Assembly: GCF_003265345.1 (NCBI RefSeq)
Contig: NZ_QFWW01000008.1
Span: 291,440-355,439, forward strand
DNA length: 64,000 bases
Direction of reading: 5' to 3'
From: Lentzea terrae
GTDB lineage: Bacteria > Actinomycetota > Actinomycetes > Mycobacteriales > Pseudonocardiaceae
A program made the translations under genes and the position numbers. The notes below the pieces were generated by a model. It ran no database searches. It was not told the origin of the DNA and saw only the letters and a program-made list of their open reading frames with translations. Below are positions 1-7,980 of the stretch, piece by piece (the stretch's first letter is position 1; every line of letters starts with the position of its first letter).

Positions 1-540
1 GCCGGGCAGGCGGCCAGCCTCGACGTCGGCGCCGCGGAACGAGAACCCGAGCTGTCCGAACGCGTCCAGCACCTTGTTCTGCGAGGGCAGCGGGGCGACC
101 AGCACCGGGTCCAGGTCGCCCTTGTCCGGGGCGCCCGCGACGAGCAGTTCGGTGCGCACACCCACGCTCATCCCCGGCAGGGCGGCGCCGCCGACCGCGG
201 TGATCGGCGTCTCCCACGGCACCGGCAGCTGGAACGGGATCGAGACCAGTTGCCCCGCCGGCACCCGCAGCCCCTGCTGCACGACCATCCGGAAGAACTC
301 CGCGACCTCGCCACGCTCGTCATCGCCGCCGAAATCGCCGAAGCCGCCGAAGCCGCCGCGCTCGACCTCGACCTGGGTGACCAGCGACAGCACGACCTGG
401 CCGATCTCGGCGTCCGAGCTGCCGCCCTGGATGCGGACCTGTCCGGTGATCGGCTGGCCGGGCACGGCGTGCGGCGAGTCCAGCACGGTGTCGACGGACG
501 GACCACCGATGCCGAACGCGCTCAGCATTCGACTGAACAT
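1..540 (-). CDS. Spo0M-like sporulation-control protein (C-terminus beyond window)
   Basis: The translated minus strand begins MFSRMLSAFGIGGPSVDTVL, continues with PHAVPGQPITGQV and a Gly/Phe/Asp-rich loop (GGFGGFGDFGG), and later reads VPAGQLVSIPFQLPVPWETP. This is the arrestin-like fold of the Spo0M/SpoOM family, which in Bacillus modulates sporulation and is common in actinomycetes with unknown exact role. The start ATG at 540 has a GAGGAG-type ribosome site about 8 bases upstream. About 180 residues are visible; the full family length is about 250, so the C-terminus lies left of the window. Confidence 0.8.
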   Translation of the reverse strand, partial: MFSRMLSAFGIGGPSVDTVLDSPHAVPGQPITGQVRIQGGSSDAEIGQVVLSLVTQVEVERGGFGGFGDFGGDDERGEVAEFFRMVVQQGLRVPAGQLVSIPFQLPVPWETPITAVGGAALPGMSVGVRTELLVAGAPDKGDLDPVLVAPLPSQNKVLDAFGQLGFSFRGADVEAGRLPG

Positions 541-643
541 GACGATGTCTCCTCTTTGGACGGATGAAATCAGTTCTGGTGCAACGTTGTTCGGACGTTG
601 GCAGGTTGTGTTGGACTCAACCCCGCCGATCGGCCTGGCAGGT

Positions 644-685
644 CGCTGCAGGCGTCGTCGAGGGGGTGGGGCGACGCCTGCAGCG
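644..685 (-). terminator. Hairpin terminator downstream of the GlsB-like gene
   Basis: A perfect 14-bp inverted repeat (CGCTGCAGGCGTCG at 644-657 and its complement at 672-685) closes a 14-base loop. It sits 16 bases past the stop codon of the minus-strand gene ending at 701 and before the next gene's start at 540, where a terminator is expected. No U-tract follows, which is usual in actinomycetes. Confidence 0.65.
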
Positions 686-700
686 CGGGCTCGGGCGCGG

Positions 701-970
701 CTAGGGGTGCCTGCGGCCGTACAGCCCGGCCGCCAGGCTGACACCGCCGGCGGCGAGGGCGATCTGGATGAACAGCTCGATCCAGTCGATGCCGCGGGTG
801 TCACCCACGCCGAGCGCGTTGGCGGCGAAGGTGCCGATCAGTGCGGCGCCGATGCCGATCAGGATGGTCAGCCAGAGGGGGATGCGTTGCTTGCCCGGTA
901 CGACCAGTCTGCCCAGCGCACCGATGATCAAACCGATGAAGAGTGCGCTGAAGATGCCGGAAATGGCCAC
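701..970 (-). CDS. GlsB/YeaQ/YmgE family small membrane protein
   Basis: An 89-residue protein with three hydrophobic helices. It begins VAISGIFSALFIGLIIGALG, followed by RLVVPGKQRIPLWLTILIG and a C-terminal helix ending AAGLYGRRHP. The G-x-LGRLVVPGKQ-IP signature and glycine-zipper helices are typical of the transglycosylase-associated/GlsB stress-response family. I chose the GTG at 970 because AAGGAGA lies 5 bases upstream; the frame continues upstream to an ATG at 1045, but that stretch has no membrane-protein character. Function in actinomycetes is unproven. Confidence 0.8.
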   Translation of the reverse strand: MAISGIFSALFIGLIIGALGRLVVPGKQRIPLWLTILIGIGAALIGTFAANALGVGDTRGIDWIELFIQIALAAGGVSLAAGLYGRRHP

Positions 971-1214
971 GTTGTCTCCTTGGACGTCAGTTCGGCCGAA
1001 TGACCGAAGTGGTTCGTGACATCCGAGGAACTTCATGCGCAGCACCGGACATCATCACCGAGAAGACAAATCTCATTTCGCTGCAACGCCTTCTCGGAAT
1101 GCGATGACACAAGTGTCGCGGATGCCGGCCTGGTCTCCCAGCTGCCGGGCGTCTGGAGCGACCCCGCTACCCGGCTGGAGCCGCCCCCGCCGGTCGGCCG
1201 GTCCACAAAGCCGG

Positions 1215-1245
1215 AACGGAGGGGCGAGTCACTCGCCCCTCCGTT
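1215..1245 (-). terminator. Hairpin terminator of the M12B protease gene
   Basis: A perfect 14-bp stem (AACGGAGGGGCGAG at 1215-1228, complement at 1232-1245) with a 3-base loop lies 16 bases past the protease stop codon on the minus strand. Confidence 0.8.
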
Positions 1246-1260
1246 CTGATGGAACCGATG

Positions 1261-3786
1261 TCACAGGATCCCGGCAGCTCGCGCGGACGGTGGCCGGACG
1301 ACGAAGTCGGCGTCGTTGAGGTCGAAGAAGACGTTCCCGACCGCTTCGATCTTGATCCTCGCCTTGGTCGTGCTCACCCTCGGCAGGCAGACGGTCTCGC
1401 TGCCGTCGTTGGGCGTGCGGCTCGCGAGCACGTGCGGGAAGGTCAGGCCACCGTCGAGCGACAGCGAGATCTTCACCTCGCGCACGCCGACCGGAGCCAC
1501 GTTGGTGCGAGCCGCGTCCCAGGTGATCGACTGCGCGGTGCCACCGGTCAGCGTGGTCGTGGTCGCCTGCGAGGTCACGAGGAACGGGCCCGCCGACGGC
1601 GCCAGCACGAGCGCGGTGTCGGCGCTGCTGATGCCACCGCCACCGGGACGTCCGTCCCTGGCGGTGAGCCGGAAGTGCAGGGTCCGGTCCTTGCCGGCAC
1701 CGACCCAGTCCGCGGTGGGCAGGAACTCCGAGTAGCAGTCGACCAGCTCGGGCGGCACGTTCGACCCGCCGCCGGTGGTCGGTGGCGGCGGTGCGGCAGG
1801 GCATCCGCCGGTGCGGGCGTTGGTGTTGTTCGCCGCGATCTGGGCGAGGTCAGGGAAGACCCTGGTGGCATTGGTGTTCACGGCGTTCTGGCCCGGCGAG
1901 TTGTACTTGAGCGCGTCCTCCTTGCTGACGGCGGCGGCGGTGCCGAACTGCCGGAACAGCGGCCCGTCCGTCTTGGTGTTGCTCACCAGTGCCGTGCCGG
2001 TGGCGCCGCCGAGGTCGTTCTGCTCCCACATGTACGTCACCGTGTCACCGTCGACGTCGATCGCACGCCCGTTCAACGCGAACGGCGTGCGGACCGGGAT
2101 GGTGTACTTCGGCGCGACGTTCACCACGGGCGCGTGGTTGCCGGTGTTGGTGACGCGCCGACCGCCGTTGTCGGGCTTGCCGCCCTTGATCTCCTCGCCC
2201 ACGAGGCTCGACGTGCCGTGCGCATCGGTGATGACGAGCGGCTCCACGTCCTTGCCCGCCAGCGGTCCGCCGGTGAAGCTGACCCGGAAGCCGGCGTCGG
2301 TCATCTCGCGACCGCCGAACCCGAGCACGTCGACGGTCGCACCGGCGGGCCAGTTCGGGAGCGCCTCGATGGCGGCCTTGATGCCGGAGTCCGTGTAGTT
2401 CGTGCCGCGCACGATCACCGCCGACTCCTGGCCGCGGTAGCTGATCCGGAAGGAGTCCGTGCCGTCGAAGTCGCGCAGCGCCACGTTCTGCTGCTCGAAC
2501 ATCGCGGGCTGGGTGCTCGTGACGTACGAGGTGATCTCGGAGAAGCTGCGCTGCGACCAGTACGGGTCGGAGTGCGGTTGCAGGTTGTCCTGCCGGCAGA
2601 TCCCGGCGTAGGCCATGATCGACGACCCGCTGCCGGGCTCGACGGAGTTGCTCGCGACGCGGTTGTCCGAAGCACAGGCGTGCTGCGTTCCGTTGAACGT
2701 GTGGTTGGCGCCGAACTGGTGGCCGATCTCGTGCGCCACGTAGTCGACCGCGTAGAAGTCGCCGACGGGCGTTGGCAACCCGGTGCACCCCAGCGCCTTG
2801 TCCTCCCGGCCGACCACGCCGAGGGCCGCCAGCCCGCCGCCGTTGACACCGAGGCCGATGTGCCCGACGTCGTAGTTGCTCGCACCGACGAGCTGACCGA
2901 GCACGGTCGGGTTGCGGTAGAGCCCGGGAACGTCGCAGAAGTCGAGTTGACCGGGCGCGAAACAGGCTTCCGCGCCACACGGCCCGTTGGGCTCGAAGGC
3001 CATCGCCGCGGTGTTGAGGTTCGTCTTGTCGGTGTCGTTGACCAGCAGCAGCCGGATCGCGGTCTCGTCCTCGTAGACCTGGTTGACCCGGTTGACGAGC
3101 GTCGCCTTCGCGGCAGTGACGTTGGCGGCACCGAAATAGGCCGCGTACGAGGGGTCGGTGACGAGCGCGAGGCGGTAGGTGCGCAGCCGCACCGGCCCGC
3201 CGCCTCCGATCGCCTGCACCTCGGACGCCTTCCCCCGGACGGACCCGCGCTCCACCAGTGCACTGGCCGGCTTGGCCAGGTCACGCCCGTAGTAGCTCGC
3301 GTACAACCCTTGCCCGGCCCGGTGGTACGGATCGACGTACCACTGACCGCGCGGCGACCGGACGGATGCGTGGAAGCCCAGCGGCGTGAGGTCGGCCCGC
3401 GCGGTGGCGGCGGGATCGTCGACACCCCTGCCCGAGTACGTCCTGATCTCGGGGTGCGCCGCGGCCAGTCCGGCCTCCAGCACCGGTGTGTCCTCGAGCC
3501 GGAACCGCTGGAAGGTGCCTTCCGGAGTGGGCAGGAGCACCTCGTGCGCGGCCTGACCGTCCAATTTGGACGCCATGGCCGCGCGGTCGAGCGTGTAGCC
3601 GGCGAATCGACCGGTTCGGATCTCGGGCTGCTCGGCGGACAGGGAAGCCGCCCCTGGTGTGGGAACCGCTGTCCACGGGTTGTCCGGCGCCGCGGTGCTC
3701 ACCGTGGGCAGTCCTGCCAGTGCGGTCACCGCGATCACCGCCGCGGCCATCGTCCTGAGTCGACTCGTTGACGTTTTTCTTGGCAC
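1261..3786 (-). CDS. Secreted reprolysin-like (M12B) zinc metalloprotease
   Basis: This 841-residue protein starts with a Sec signal (RLRTMAAAVIAVTALAG, Ala-rich cleavage region near residue 33). At about residues 350-360 it carries VAHEIGHQFGANHTF, the HExxHxxGxxH zinc-binding and catalytic motif of metzincins, and further on a Met-turn-like stretch (SSIMAYAG). The N-terminal 200 residues fit a propeptide, and the C-terminal 250 residues (NHAPVVNVAPKYTIPVRTPF, GGTAQSITWD) look like cadherin/Ig-like beta domains found in secreted bacterial reprolysins. The start is GTG at 3786 with AGGAG 9 bases upstream. It is monocistronic, bounded by a hairpin on each side. The role is extracellular proteolysis; the substrate is unknown. 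Confidence 0.9.
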   Translation of the reverse strand: MPRKTSTSRLRTMAAAVIAVTALAGLPTVSTAAPDNPWTAVPTPGAASLSAEQPEIRTGRFAGYTLDRAAMASKLDGQAAHEVLLPTPEGTFQRFRLEDTPVLEAGLAAAHPEIRTYSGRGVDDPAATARADLTPLGFHASVRSPRGQWYVDPYHRAGQGLYASYYGRDLAKPASALVERGSVRGKASEVQAIGGGGPVRLRTYRLALVTDPSYAAYFGAANVTAAKATLVNRVNQVYEDETAIRLLLVNDTDKTNLNTAAMAFEPNGPCGAEACFAPGQLDFCDVPGLYRNPTVLGQLVGASNYDVGHIGLGVNGGGLAALGVVGREDKALGCTGLPTPVGDFYAVDYVAHEIGHQFGANHTFNGTQHACASDNRVASNSVEPGSGSSIMAYAGICRQDNLQPHSDPYWSQRSFSEITSYVTSTQPAMFEQQNVALRDFDGTDSFRISYRGQESAVIVRGTNYTDSGIKAAIEALPNWPAGATVDVLGFGGREMTDAGFRVSFTGGPLAGKDVEPLVITDAHGTSSLVGEEIKGGKPDNGGRRVTNTGNHAPVVNVAPKYTIPVRTPFALNGRAIDVDGDTVTYMWEQNDLGGATGTALVSNTKTDGPLFRQFGTAAAVSKEDALKYNSPGQNAVNTNATRVFPDLAQIAANNTNARTGGCPAAPPPPTTGGGSNVPPELVDCYSEFLPTADWVGAGKDRTLHFRLTARDGRPGGGGISSADTALVLAPSAGPFLVTSQATTTTLTGGTAQSITWDAARTNVAPVGVREVKISLSLDGGLTFPHVLASRTPNDGSETVCLPRVSTTKARIKIEAVGNVFFDLNDADFVVRPPSARAAGIL

Positions 3787-3844
3787 GCTGTGAAGCTCCT
3801 AGGTGCAGGGATTCGTGTCGCATGGACAGTCGCGCGACGAAAGG

Positions 3845-3878
3845 ACGTTATCGCCGCGGTGTTGCTCGGCGATAACGT
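3845..3878. promoter_or_regulatory. Perfect 11-bp inverted repeat, operator or terminator
   Basis: ACGTTATCGCC (3845-3855) is repeated inverted at 3868-3878 with a 12-base spacer. It lies between the stop of the kinase-PLP fusion gene (3973) and the start of the protease gene (3786). It could terminate the former or be a repressor site for the latter. The AT-rich half-sites in a GC-rich genome favour an operator, but this is not settled. Confidence 0.4.
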
Positions 3879-3972
3879 TTCTGCGGTCGGACAGCGTTTC
3901 CGAGAATGCGGGAATTTTCTTGGAGGGCGGTCGAATCAGCCGTTCGTCGGTAGGCAGAAGCGGCTTGGTGCG

Positions 3973-6276
3973 TTACCGGCCGGACTGTTCGGCCAGAGCG
4001 GAGTCGAGCGCGTCGACGAACACCGGCAACTCCCTGTCGGTGAAGGCGAGCGGTGGCCGGACCTTCAGCACGTTGCCGGTTCGCCCAGTGGTCCCGACGA
4101 GCACGCCGCGGGCGCGCATGCCGTCGCGGACGGCGACCGCCGTGGCGCGGTCGGGTCGGGTGCCGCCGGGGTGGACGATCTCGACGCCGACCGCCAGCCC
4201 TGCCCCGCGGACGTCGCCGATGGCAGGGTGGCGGTCCGCCAGTTCCCGCAGTGCGGCGCGCATCTTCTCGCCGGTGTCGCGGACGCGGTCGAGGACGCGT
4301 TCGTCGTCGATCACGTCGAGCACCGCCAGTGCCGCGGCGGCGGAGACCGGGTTGCCGCCGAAGGTGCTGAAGAGGAGGGTCCGGCCGACCGCGGCCTGCA
4401 CGATGTCGCTGCGGGTGATCACGGCCGCGACCGGATGCCCGTTGCCCATCGGCTTGCCGAGCGTGACGAAGTCCGGCTCGATCCCGAAGCGGGAGAAACC
4501 CCACAGCGCCTCCCCGGTGCGCCCGTGGCCGGACTGCACCTCGTCGGCGATCCACAGCGCACCGGCCGCCTTCGCGCGGCGGTGCAGTGCCCGCACGTGA
4601 GCCGGATCGAGGTCGACGATGCCGTCGCTGGTGAGAACGGCGTCCAGGTAGACCGCCGCCGGCTCGTGCCCGCGCGTCGCGAGGCGTTCGAGTGCCGCCT
4701 CGAAGTGCTCCCCGCCGAGGGCCGTGCCGCGGTAGGGGTCGGGCGGCGTCCAGGTTTCCACGTGGTCCGGGCCGCGTCCGTCGAGCCACGCCTCGGGGGA
4801 GACGGCGGCGATGGCCTCGGTCAGGCCGTGGTAGGCGAAGTCGGTGCACAACGCCCCGCCCCTGCCGGTCGCGGCACGGGCCAGCCGCCAGGCGAGGTCG
4901 TTCGCCTCCGACCCCGAGTTCACGAGCAGCACGGTGTCCAGACCGGACGGACACGACGCGGCCAGCCGCTCGGCCAGTTCGACGGCCGGCTCGGACAGGT
5001 AGCGGGTGTGGGTGTTGATCCGGCGCGCCTGCCGGGAGATCGCGGCCGTGACCCGCGGATGGGCGTGCCCCACGCACGGCACGTTGTTGTAGCAGTCCAG
5101 GTAGCGCCGGCCGGTGACGTCGGTGATCCACACCCCCTCCGCCGACGCGACGTGCAACGGCTCGCGGTACGACAGCGGCTCGGTGGCCGGGCCGAAGACG
5201 GCGTCACGCCGTTTCCTCAGCTGGGCTGTCGGGGCCTCGACCCGGTGGCCCCCGAGCCGGCGGCGGGCGTCATCCCAGCCGACCGCCTCCAGGCCGGCGA
5301 TCGTCGCCGCGGCGGGGTCGTTGTAGCGCCGCGCGAAGACCGGGTCCTCCAGCCCCTGCGCCACCCGCCACTCGCTGATCGCGATGGTCAGCGCACACCG
5401 CGCCGCCCACACCTCACCGAGCAGGTCGACCTCCTCCGGTTCGAGCGGCGTCACCTGCTCGTACCCGTCGAGCACGAGCCGGGCGGCACGGAACATCTCC
5501 TCGCCGGACCGCCCGCACACCAGCGATTCCAGCAGCGGCGCGAGATCGGTGAGCAGCGTGGCGTGGCTCATGTCGCCGAAGTCCACGATCCCGGTGACCG
5601 TGCCGTCGACGGCGGTCAGCGCGTTGTCCGCGGTGAAGTCGCCGTGCACGACCTGGGTCCGCAGTCGCGGCCACGCCGGGACGACCACCTCCTCGAACCG
5701 GTCGACGATCCGCTCCACGGCGGCCCGCCGGTCGCCGTCCGGGATGTGCACGAGCAGTTCTCGCACACGGGCGGTGTGCTGGACGTTCCACAGCATGGTG
5801 CGGTGAGCCTTCGGGTGCGTGAACCCGCGCAGGGCCCGGCCCAGCCGGGCCGACGTGCTGCCCCAGGCGCGCAACGCTCGGTCGTCGAGTGTCGTCGCAG
5901 TGACCCGCCCCGCGCCCGGAAGGACGTCGTACGCGCGCACCCAGCACACGTTCTCGCCATCGCTCCACGCGGCACGGTAGGTGTCTGGGGCGCCCGGAAC
6001 CGCCCACGGCAGGGCCACCCCGAGCTCGGGGTCGATCCGGTGCACGTGCAGCGCCGCGGCGGCCTCCATGTCGAGGACCTGGGGATCCTCCGCGGGGTTC
6101 GACACCTTGAGCACGCTCACCGGGCTCCCCGAGGACTGCACGAGGAACGCCTGGTCCCGTTCGCTGCCGAGGTCCCGCGCGTCATCCGCGGCGACCCCGA
6201 ACAGCTCGCCGAGCAGCGCGGCGGCGTCGCTCGGCGACAACTGCGGTCGGCCCGCCTGCAGGATTCTCTCCATCAT
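3973..6276 (-). CDS. APH-family kinase fused to class III PLP enzyme (phospholyase-like)
   Basis: This 767-residue two-domain protein has an aminoglycoside-phosphotransferase/hydroxylysine-kinase-like domain in residues 1-330, with catalytic VVHGDFTADN near residue 208 and metal-binding IVDFGD near 230. Residues 345-767 are a class III aminotransferase fold, with VNSGSEAND, ADEVQSGHGRTG and TLGKPMGNGHPVAA, where the Lys near residue 606 should bind PLP. The GKPMGNGHPV motif resembles the O-phosphoethanolamine/phosphohydroxylysine phospholyases more than ordinary transaminases. The inference is that the kinase phosphorylates an amino-alcohol and the PLP domain eliminates phosphate to give an aldehyde. 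It is the third gene of an operon after an SDR and a TetR gene. Tandem ATGs occur at 6276 and 6273; the second has better spacing from GAGG. Confidence 0.82.
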   Translation of the reverse strand: MMERILQAGRPQLSPSDAAALLGELFGVAADDARDLGSERDQAFLVQSSGSPVSVLKVSNPAEDPQVLDMEAAAALHVHRIDPELGVALPWAVPGAPDTYRAAWSDGENVCWVRAYDVLPGAGRVTATTLDDRALRAWGSTSARLGRALRGFTHPKAHRTMLWNVQHTARVRELLVHIPDGDRRAAVERIVDRFEEVVVPAWPRLRTQVVHGDFTADNALTAVDGTVTGIVDFGDMSHATLLTDLAPLLESLVCGRSGEEMFRAARLVLDGYEQVTPLEPEEVDLLGEVWAARCALTIAISEWRVAQGLEDPVFARRYNDPAAATIAGLEAVGWDDARRRLGGHRVEAPTAQLRKRRDAVFGPATEPLSYREPLHVASAEGVWITDVTGRRYLDCYNNVPCVGHAHPRVTAAISRQARRINTHTRYLSEPAVELAERLAASCPSGLDTVLLVNSGSEANDLAWRLARAATGRGGALCTDFAYHGLTEAIAAVSPEAWLDGRGPDHVETWTPPDPYRGTALGGEHFEAALERLATRGHEPAAVYLDAVLTSDGIVDLDPAHVRALHRRAKAAGALWIADEVQSGHGRTGEALWGFSRFGIEPDFVTLGKPMGNGHPVAAVITRSDIVQAAVGRTLLFSTFGGNPVSAAAALAVLDVIDDERVLDRVRDTGEKMRAALRELADRHPAIGDVRGAGLAVGVEIVHPGGTRPDRATAVAVRDGMRARGVLVGTTGRTGNVLKVRPPLAFTDRELPVFVDALDSALAEQSGR

Positions 6277-6316
6277 TACCTCGCATCCGAGCCGGCTGGG
6301 GCCTGTGTCGAAGTCC

Positions 6317-6958
6317 CTAGTCCTGGTTCTGGGCCCAGAGTTGCCCCAGGCCTTGGAAAAGTCTTTCCATCACCGCACGAATGGCTCGTTCGTCCGCAGG
6401 CCCCAGCGGAGCGATCAGTTTGTCCACCTCGAGGCCCGAGATCACGGCGAGGATCAGTTTTGCGTCGGTTTTCGGGCTCGTCGAGGAAAATGCGGTGAGT
6501 CTTTCCTCGAGGTGAGCTGACAGTGTCTGCAACCAGGCGGTCGACGCTCGCTGCAGATTCTCGTGCCGCACTGACGCGTTCAGGAACTGGTACTCCGCGA
6601 TCAGTTGTTCGCGGTATTCGGTCAGGCCCTGGATGACGAAGTCGGCGAGCCCGCGAGCAGCGTCGGCCTGCGTGAGCGTGCCCAGGCGTGCGATCGCGGT
6701 GACGATGCGCGTGGTCTCTCGTTGCGTGTGTCGCAGGAAGCCTGCTTCGATCAGCTCTTCCTTGTTGCTGAAGTAGTACGTCACGGTTCCCAGCGGTACC
6801 GCTGCCTCGACCGCCACCGCTCTCATGGACACCGCAAGGATGCCGTCTCTGCCGATGATGCGAAGCGCCGCGTCGATGATCTCGGTCTTGCGCTTGGCTC
6901 CCTTGCGGCTCGGAGGCATGCCCTTGACGTCATCGGGGAGATCTTCGGTACCCGTCAT
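6317..6958 (-). CDS. TetR/AcrR family transcriptional repressor
   Basis: A 213-residue protein. The N-terminal helix-turn-helix reads KRKTEIIDAALRIIGRDG, then MRAVAVEAAVPLGTVTYYF and NKEELIEAGF, which is the TetR DNA-binding domain. The C-terminal ligand domain is divergent, as usual. It lies between the SDR (70 bases upstream) and the kinase-PLP gene (40 bases downstream) on the same strand and is the obvious candidate to bind the TTCGTACGAA-type sites in the divergent promoter region near 7.83-7.91 kb. The effector is probably the amide or amine that the neighbouring enzymes consume (inference). Confidence 0.88.
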   Translation of the reverse strand: MTGTEDLPDDVKGMPPSRKGAKRKTEIIDAALRIIGRDGILAVSMRAVAVEAAVPLGTVTYYFSNKEELIEAGFLRHTQRETTRIVTAIARLGTLTQADAARGLADFVIQGLTEYREQLIAEYQFLNASVRHENLQRASTAWLQTLSAHLEERLTAFSSTSPKTDAKLILAVISGLEVDKLIAPLGPADERAIRAVMERLFQGLGQLWAQNQD

Positions 6959-7028
6959 GCTGGTGCACTTTCCCTTACCGCGATCTTGGGTGCAAACAGC
7001 CGGGGCTGTTCGGAATTCCGCGGATCTG

Positions 7029-7799
7029 TCAGCGCGAGCCTCGTTCCTCCGCGATCGAGTTGGCGCCGTCGACCACGATCATCTGGCCCGTCAGATAGGA
7101 CGCCGACGGCAAGGCGAGGAACCGGACGACCGCGGCGACCTCCTCCGGTGTGCCTGGGCGACCCATTGGTGTCGCCTCACCCATCGACACCTCGTGGGAG
7201 GTCGACGAGGCTGTCGCGATCCAACCGGGAGCCACCGCGTTGCAGGTGATGCCCCGGGATGCGACGTCGATGGCGGTGGACCTGGTCAGTCCGATGACGG
7301 CGGCCTTCGCCGAGTGATACGCGGCGTCGTTCGCGTAGGCCATCAGAGGGCCTGACACCGACGACATGTTGACGATCCTCCCCACGTCGTCCGTGAGGCG
7401 GGGAATGGCGGCCCGCGTGACGAAGAAGGTCGTGTCCAGATTCCGTGAGATGGCCGCGCGCCAGTCCTCGTCCGTGGTGGACATGGCCGACGCTGCTTCC
7501 TCCGCGCCGGAGACCGCCGCCATGCCGGCGTTGTTCACCAGGACGTCGATCCTCCCGAAAGTCTGGAGAGTGAGTGCTATCAGGGCGTCGGCGGTCGCGG
7601 AGACGGTCAGATCGCCGACGAAGCCCACGACGCCCGCCTGCTCGCCGCCCAGTTGTCGAACGCGCTCATGGATGCGTTCTGTGGTCGATGCGATCACCAG
7701 CGCGTGGTCCTCGGCCAACAGACGAGCGCAGGCGAAGCCGATCCCGTCTTCGCTGCCCGCGCCGGTGACGACGGCCACCGGTCGGCTACCTGGTCCCAT
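7029..7799 (-). CDS. SDR family NAD(P)-dependent oxidoreductase
   Basis: A 256-residue classical short-chain dehydrogenase. It has a cofactor motif VVTGAGSEDGIGFACARLL near the N-terminus, the NNAG motif (VLVNNAGMAAVSG), the catalytic region NMSSVSG followed by YHSAKAAV (YxxxK), and the C-terminal PMGRPGTPEEVA and LTGQMIVVDG typical of FabG-like enzymes. I start at ATG 7799, directly before PGSRPVAVVTGAG; the frame is open upstream but not conserved-looking. It is first in the minus-strand operon and may oxidise or reduce the aldehyde/alcohol made in the same pathway (inference from context). Confidence 0.88.
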   Translation of the reverse strand: MGPGSRPVAVVTGAGSEDGIGFACARLLAEDHALVIASTTERIHERVRQLGGEQAGVVGFVGDLTVSATADALIALTLQTFGRIDVLVNNAGMAAVSGAEEAASAMSTTDEDWRAAISRNLDTTFFVTRAAIPRLTDDVGRIVNMSSVSGPLMAYANDAAYHSAKAAVIGLTRSTAIDVASRGITCNAVAPGWIATASSTSHEVSMGEATPMGRPGTPEEVAAVVRFLALPSASYLTGQMIVVDGANSIAEERGSR

Positions 7800-7827
7800 G
7801 GACACCTGCCTACCTGTCACACATTCC

Positions 7828-7912
7828 CGTACGTTCGTACGAATCGTGCACGAGATCAGGGCGTCCCGCAAGGCCATCAGCAGTCACCCTGCACTCCGAT
7901 TTTCGTACAAAA
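7828..7912. promoter_or_regulatory. Operator candidates in divergent promoter region
   Basis: A perfect 10-bp palindrome TTCGTACGAA lies at 7834-7843, overlapping a second CGTACG at 7828-7833. A related near-palindrome TTTTCGTACAAAA lies at 7900-7912, followed by TTGAC at 7916-7920 as a possible -35. They sit between the divergent SDR and permease genes. The spacing and symmetry suit a TetR dimer, and the adjacent TetR gene makes autoregulated divergent control likely. Confidence 0.5.
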
Positions 7913-7980
7913 CTCTTGACTGTGATGCAGTGCACAGCGATCCTCGACGAACTACATCCGGTCACCGCATCGAGGTCGCC

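Noticed and set aside
1249..3771. Open frame of about 840 codons on the plus strand opposite the M12B protease
   Set aside because: Arg/Val/Gly-rich translation without motifs; it mirrors the protease, which has a signal peptide and zinc motif.
3790..6498. Open frame of about 900 codons opposite the kinase-PLP fusion
   Set aside because: Low-complexity antisense shadow typical of high GC; the minus strand has clear catalytic motifs.
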